Positions 54,840 to 58,705 of a stretch of DNA of 58,705 nt are shown in pieces. Numbering within the stretch: the first letter of the stretch is position 1; every line of letters starts with the position of its first letter. Source of the stretch: Lachnospiraceae bacterium (GTDB taxonomy: Bacteria; Bacillota; Clostridia; Lachnospirales; Lachnospiraceae); contig JAIDFQ010000028.1 in the NCBI GenBank assembly GCA_029054245.1, positions 1 through 58,705 of the forward strand, read 5' to 3'. A program made the translations under genes and the position numbers. The notes beneath the pieces were generated by a model, which was not told the DNA's origin, did no database searches, and saw nothing but the letters and a program-made list of their open reading frames with translations.

Positions 54840-56612
54840 TTATTCAGACTCCGTTGTCGCATCTTCAGGCATAGAAAATGCTGTTCCATTTAAGATAGAA
54901 TTTAATTTCATGGTATATGATACGTTGTCATAAGCATTTATTTCGATAGCCTCCTCAGGAGAAATACCATAATTGTTTTGAAGGATCAAACAGATTTGCT
55001 GATACAGACCGTCCAGTTCTTCACCAGCTCCATAAGTATCCGCACTGGTCAGCTCATAATAACACTTCACACCCTGCATAAGCGCATCAATAGCCTCCAA
55101 TTGTCTATTGAGCGCCATATTGTTCTCATAAGACTGCAACTTTCTTTCAAGTTTCAAGACAATTCTCGCTCTGTTAAAGATGATGGTATCGCTGTTATTT
55201 AACTGCTTATTATAAAGCAGTTTGTATACTGTCTCATAGTCTCCTTCATAAAAAGCCTCGTTCGCATTTTTCTTATCCGCATATTCTGGAAGGAATGTGC
55301 TGAAAACTACAATGCTCGTGATTATTGTTGCACAAAATGCAATCAGCACTAACAGCTTTTTCGTGCTTAAAATCTTTTCACCCTTTACTTTTTCCTTTGG
55401 CGGCTTTTCTTTCTTTTCCTTTTTTTCTTTTTTAGGCTTTTTCTTAGATTTTGACTTATCCTCTGCCTCTTCATCGGCTTCTTCGTCCGATGCTTCCTCC
55501 TGATCTTTCCCTTTTTTGCCCTTTTTATTTTTCTTTTTCTTATCCTTCTTCGATGCTTTCTTATCCCCTTCTTCGCCAGTTCCTTCTTCTGCTTCCTGAT
55601 TTCCATCAGAAGCCTCTTCCTCTTCTTCCTCTTCCGTCAGAAAATCCAATAATCTCGAAAAGAAGCCTGTCTTCTTCTCTACATGATCATCATCGTTCTC
55701 TCCGGCACTGCCCTCTGCATTATCCAAAAGACTATCTAGATTCAGACCATCCTGTGGGGTATCCTCTGTTTCCTCCACAAAATCCGCATCCATATCTTTT
55801 TTCTTTTTGCCAAATAATTTTGATTTTTTTTCTTTTTTCTTTCTTTCTTTTTTATTCTTTTTCTCTTTCTTCTTATCGGACAGATTCGGTGAATCACTTC
55901 CATAGCTGGCGCTCTTTTCCAGATCGCTTTCAGAAAAAATAGAAAATTCAGAATCCGCATCAGGATCCGAAAAAGCATCCATTTGAGCGACATCTACCCC
56001 TTCAAGTAATGCCAGCATATCATCATCAGCACTCTCTTTATTATCTGCTCTCTTTAACAGACCATTGATTTCTGCCAGATCCATGTCCGCATTGTCCATA
56101 CTGTCAATTAGATCTGTCACATCCATGTTATCTGTTTCCGCCGAATCCGCTTTCTGTGTATCTTCTGAAACCTCCGGGGCATCTGGGATATCTATAGATT
56201 GATCCTCATTTCCCCAATCAGACACACCAAAAAGACCATCTGACTCCGCTTCGCCGCTCTGCGCATCCGCCTGTGCCAGTATATCATCAAGGCTGAGTTT
56301 CCATTCATCTTGTTCGAGCGCTGCTTCTTCTCCATTGGCGTTATCGGTTTCTAAAACAGAATCCTCCACTATAGGAATGTTATCACTTATCTCTGGAATA
56401 TCATCATTCATCTCTGAAATAATATCATTAATCTCCAGAATATCATCATTCAGTTCTGAAGAATTTTCAAAGAAATCTTCTACGCCAAAAGATACATCGT
56501 CTTCCTTCGGAGTTTTTGAGACTTCCCTCATAACCTCTTCCATTGATCTGTTCGATTCATTATCAGTCATTGATTTTAACAAACTGTCAAGATATTCTTC
56601 ATCAGTAGCCAT
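54840..56612 (-). CDS. Highly charged single-pass membrane protein, unrecognised
   Basis: 590 residues; the start at 56612 follows AGAGGG. The first ~240 residues are strongly acidic, with short repeated blocks (EINDIISEMNDDIPEISDNI). Residues about 240-415 alternate lysine- and glutamate-rich runs (KKKEKKNKKERKKKEKKSK, then DKKASKKDKKKKNKKGKKGK). One membrane segment follows (LLVLIAFCATIITSIVVFSTFL, about 420-440), then a helical domain of 130 residues (AFYEGDYETVYKLLYNKQL) resembling a TPR-like fold. The charged part is cytoplasmic if the positive-inside rule holds. No family recognised. Neighbours are hisH and the sirtuin-like gene; nothing shows a shared function. Confidence 0.7.
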   Translation of the reverse strand: MATDEEYLDSLLKSMTDNESNRSMEEVMREVSKTPKEDDVSFGVEDFFENSSELNDDILEINDIISEMNDDIPEISDNIPIVEDSVLETDNANGEEAALEQDEWKLSLDDILAQADAQSGEAESDGLFGVSDWGNEDQSIDIPDAPEVSEDTQKADSAETDNMDVTDLIDSMDNADMDLAEINGLLKRADNKESADDDMLALLEGVDVAQMDAFSDPDADSEFSIFSESDLEKSASYGSDSPNLSDKKKEKKNKKERKKKEKKSKLFGKKKKDMDADFVEETEDTPQDGLNLDSLLDNAEGSAGENDDDHVEKKTGFFSRLLDFLTEEEEEEEASDGNQEAEEGTGEEGDKKASKKDKKKKNKKGKKGKDQEEASDEEADEEAEDKSKSKKKPKKEKKEKKEKPPKEKVKGEKILSTKKLLVLIAFCATIITSIVVFSTFLPEYADKKNANEAFYEGDYETVYKLLYNKQLNNSDTIIFNRARIVLKLERKLQSYENNMALNRQLEAIDALMQGVKCYYELTSADTYGAGEELDGLYQQICLILQNNYGISPEEAIEINAYDNVSYTMKLNSILNGTAFSMPEDATTESE

Positions 56613-56686
56613 TGATAAAACCCTCTGCTTTCTTTTTCTCCGCTCTATATGCTCCCCAAAAGGCAACACATATTTAGTTTAACATA

Positions 56687-57469
56687 CTAAAGCATTTTAG
56701 ACAATTCCTTAATAAAATCTTCTGGCTTTTCACAAATGCCATGTCCCCTTTCCTTTATTTCCTCCGAAATCTGATATAACCTGCTATGTACCCTGAACAG
56801 CTCTGCTTTCTTATTGTAGAAAGCTATTTTCTCAAACGGCCATCTGATTACGGTCGGATACTTCATCCCAACACCGATTTCAAGAACACAAACTTCTTTA
56901 TTCATCGTTCCCTGCAGCCACTTTTTATAGACAGACCACTGATCCAAATACCCTTCTTCCACATAATGCAAAGCATCCACATTATTAAATACAAGAGGCT
57001 TTCCACAGTTTGGACAAATAGGAACTGTCAATTCCCGTTCCTGTCTTTCACCATTTAGAAATAGCTTAACCTGCCTTATTGTTTCTTCTGGGATATCGTA
57101 TAATTCTGTACTGCATCTTTCGCTGCATTGTAGCTTGTCATATCCCCCACATGGCGCCACCATACGGTCATGACTAAGTCCAGAATGATGAATCAGCCCA
57201 TCCATACAGACAGATACAACAAAATAATTCTTTTTTCGAAGACATGCAGATAATAATTGGTAAAGCTCCTTTCTTTTGTTCAATCCCCCTTCCATTTCTA
57301 TTTTATTAACAAAAGAAAGTATCCATGATGTCTCCAATTTTTGCGCCAAATCCAAATATTGCGGATTTTTTTTAAGATCCGTAAGCGCATCTACTTCTTC
57401 ACCTAGACCAACCAAGACAAGATCTGCCTTTTTCAATTTTTCAGCTATATATTCTACCATTTCCTTCAT
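56687..57469 (-). CDS. Sirtuin-like protein, class M-like, catalytic residues altered
   Basis: 260 residues. The layout resembles SIR2/SirTM proteins: nucleotide region LVLVGLGEEVDAL, a TNxD-like position reading VSVCMDGLIHHSGL, the segment APCGGYDKLQCSERC corresponding to TQGDYGLFQCS in class M sirtuins, a second cysteine pair ICPNCGKPLVF (zinc ribbon), and LEIGVGMKYPTVIRWPFEKIA, very like the C-terminal signature of that class. By this alignment the catalytic Asn and Gln/His are replaced by Cys, so NAD-dependent activity is doubtful. No macrodomain or lipoylated carrier, the normal SirTM partners, is adjacent. Confidence 0.65.
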   Translation of the reverse strand: MKEMVEYIAEKLKKADLVLVGLGEEVDALTDLKKNPQYLDLAQKLETSWILSFVNKIEMEGGLNKRKELYQLLSACLRKKNYFVVSVCMDGLIHHSGLSHDRMVAPCGGYDKLQCSERCSTELYDIPEETIRQVKLFLNGERQERELTVPICPNCGKPLVFNNVDALHYVEEGYLDQWSVYKKWLQGTMNKEVCVLEIGVGMKYPTVIRWPFEKIAFYNKKAELFRVHSRLYQISEEIKERGHGICEKPEDFIKELSKML

Positions 57470-57540
57470 CCCATAAAAATATATGTGTTGCCTTAAGGCA
57501 ATTCATGCAGCAGAAAATTCTGTCGCATTTCCCACCGCAT

Positions 57541-57573
57541 TAAAAAAGCCGGAAAAATTCCGGCCCTTTTTTA
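57541..57573 (-). terminator. Terminator behind cheV
   Basis: Stem GCCGGAA / TTCCGGC with a 3-nt loop, flanked by A and T runs (six T on the minus strand). Confidence 0.88.
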
Positions 57574-57586
57574 GATGTAAAATTGC

Positions 57587-58489
57587 TTATTGTTCCTGAC
57601 CAACCAGCTGGTCGATAAGTCTAACGAGATTTGCAATTTCCGGCTTTGATAACTGCGCATCAGCGCCTAAAGATTCACCCTTTTTCTTCATTTCATCATT
57701 GACCAGAGATGAGAAAATAATTACCGGAATATCTTTTGTCTCCTCATCTTCTTTGACAAGTCTGGTAAGCCTATGACCATCCATAATCGGCATCTCAATA
57801 TCTGTGATGATACATTGTACCGTGCTCTTTAATGTTCCATTTTGCTTGCTCTTCATAATAATATCATATGCTTCCTGACCATTGCAGGTATGTGTCAGAT
57901 TTACATAACCAGCCTGCTTTAAAGAATCAACAATCAAGCGATTGAGAAGCAGTGAATCTTCCGCAATCAGAATCGGAATGTTGCTCCTTCCCCGGACACC
58001 CATCTCTTCAATCTCACTTATTCTAAGTCCTGTTTCAGGATTGATATCTGTTACAATCTTTTCAAAGTCAAGAATAATAACAAGCTTATTATTTAACTTA
58101 ACGATTCCTGTAGAAATACTTTCCTCTGCACTTGAAACAGTTGCACCAGGTTTAATTATGTTCTCCCAGGAAACCCTGTGAATTCCCATTACAGCATCTA
58201 CATGAAAAGCTATATCCAATTTATTAAAGTTTGTAATAATAAACAGACCACCTTCTGTAGACACACCGCGCTGGAGACAATTCTTTAAATCAATTGCCGT
58301 AATCATGGTGTCTCTCGGCATAAAAATCCCTTCAATACTGGGATGCGCATTCGGTACAGGTGTTATCTGCTGATAAGGAATGATTTCTTTAATCTTTGCA
58401 ACGTTAATTCCATATGCATTACCATCCAGCGTAAATTCCAATACCTCTAGTTCATTAGTTCCGTTTTCAAGAAGAATCTTTGTATCCAT
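57587..58489 (-). CDS. cheV: Chemotaxis coupling protein CheV (CheW-REC)
   Basis: 300 residues. A CheW domain (about 10-150; LEVLEFTLDGNAYGINVAKIKEII in part as FTLDGNAYGINVAKI) and a REC domain (about 170-295) with acidic pocket LIAEDSLL, phospho-Asp in CIITDIEMPIMDGH, Ser/Thr in VIIFSSLV and Lys in LSKPE. It links receptors to CheA and tunes adaptation. The ATG at 58489 follows GAGGTGG. No other chemotaxis genes are near; it forms its own unit between a promoter and terminator. Confidence 0.94.
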   Translation of the reverse strand: MDTKILLENGTNELEVLEFTLDGNAYGINVAKIKEIIPYQQITPVPNAHPSIEGIFMPRDTMITAIDLKNCLQRGVSTEGGLFIITNFNKLDIAFHVDAVMGIHRVSWENIIKPGATVSSAEESISTGIVKLNNKLVIILDFEKIVTDINPETGLRISEIEEMGVRGRSNIPILIAEDSLLLNRLIVDSLKQAGYVNLTHTCNGQEAYDIIMKSKQNGTLKSTVQCIITDIEMPIMDGHRLTRLVKEDEETKDIPVIIFSSLVNDEMKKKGESLGADAQLSKPEIANLVRLIDQLVGQEQ

Positions 58490-58540
58490 TTTTTCCACCT
58501 CATTCTTTTCAGGTTCACACCCGCATTTACCTTCTAGAAA

Positions 58541-58569
58541 ATTATAACATACATCTCTATTTCAAACAA
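58541..58569 (-). promoter_or_regulatory. Promoter of cheV
   Basis: Minus strand TTGTTT (58564-58569), 17-nt spacer, consensus TATAAT (58541-58546). The leader is about 45-50 nt. Confidence 0.7.
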
Positions 58570-58570
58570 T

Positions 58571-58597
58571 AAAAAAAAGCAGTTTATACTGCTTTTT
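58571..58597 (-). terminator. Terminator of the unit at the right edge
   Basis: Perfect 10-bp stem AAAAAGCAGT / ACTGCTTTTT with a 4-nt loop and an eight-T run on the minus strand. It ends the transcript that enters from the right edge, probably an rRNA operon. Confidence 0.85.
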
Positions 58598-58693
58598 ATC
58601 TACTTCAACTATAATACCTTACAAAAAAGTCATACCTTCAAAACCGAATACCAGGTTCCATATCTCCCTTACATCTTCCACTATCTCTCCTTC

Positions 58694-58705
58694 TGGTTAA
58701 GCTTC
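58694..58705 (-). rRNA. Possible 3' end of 23S rRNA at window edge
   Basis: On the minus strand the last bases read GAAGCTTAACCA, like the conserved 23S 3' terminus (GGCTTAACC), followed by a spacer with GGTATTCGGTTTTGAAGGTA, which resembles tails behind clostridial 23S genes, then a terminator. No 5S gene lies in the ~95-nt spacer. The call rests on a short match. Confidence 0.35.

Noticed and set aside
54820-54845. Another copy of the 37-bp repeat (TCAAAATAGCTTATT)
   Set aside because: Only about a dozen bases match and they include the stop codon of the charged protein gene; judged chance.
55451-55942. A 163-codon plus-strand frame rich in Leu, Phe and Pro
   Set aside because: It is the shadow of the K/E-rich low-complexity part of the charged protein.

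Overview
The window reads as a chromosomal segment of an anaerobic, Gram-positive member of the Lachnospiraceae (Clostridia, Bacillota). The evidence is the SRP/ribosome gene order trmD-rimM-khpA-rpsP-ffh-ylxM, the block rpmF-(insert)-plsX-acpP-rnc-smc-ftsY, an acetate pathway (pta-ackA), single-membrane lipoproteins with CUT1-type sugar permeases, an antiterminator-controlled PTS, and moderate GC with sigma-A-type promoters (TTGACA-17-TATAAT). All genes except one (tmcAL, 21776-23044) lie on the minus strand, so operons read from high to low coordinates. No phage, IS element or CRISPR array was recognised.

Layout. 1-3.5 kb: SRP/translation operon with its promoter at 3520-3548; trmD is cut by the window edge. 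3.7-6.6 kb: AraC regulator, membrane-anchored GH25 lysozyme and YitT protein. 6.7-14.4 kb: ilvA, ftsY, smc, rnc, acpP, plsX. 14.6-18.3 kb: an ECF sigma factor, its probable anti-sigma factor and a large transglutaminase-like lipoprotein, placed between rpmF and plsX, which are usually adjacent. 18.4-23 kb: rpmF, yceD, ackA, pta and the divergent tmcAL.

23-34.2 kb: a seven-gene operon that combines importer parts (two paralogous binding lipoproteins, two CUT1 permeases) with exporter-type parts (a long HlyD-like adaptor, a MacB/FtsX-like membrane protein) and ends in a diguanylate cyclase. It has no ATPase gene, and it is the best candidate here for an undescribed system. 34.3-44.5 kb: GH13 glycosidase, UPF0210 and ACT proteins, WalJ-like hydrolase, FtsA-like ATPase with an unusual tail, coaE, polA and a small zinc-finger membrane protein.

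44.7-50 kb: a GlcNAc uptake and catabolism operon (antiterminator, IIA, IIBC, nagB, nagA) with a clear RAT/terminator switch in its leader and three tandem 37-bp hairpin repeats inside the operon. 50.2-52.5 kb: tRNA-Leu(CAA), lysA-type decarboxylase and a TrmB-type regulator with a palindromic operator on its own promoter. 52.6-58.7 kb: ung, hisF, hisH, a highly charged one-TM protein, a class-M-sirtuin-like protein and CheV. The right edge looks like the tail of an rRNA operon, which may be why the contig stops there.

Functional calls rest on reading motifs by eye. No database search, folding program or alignment tool was run.
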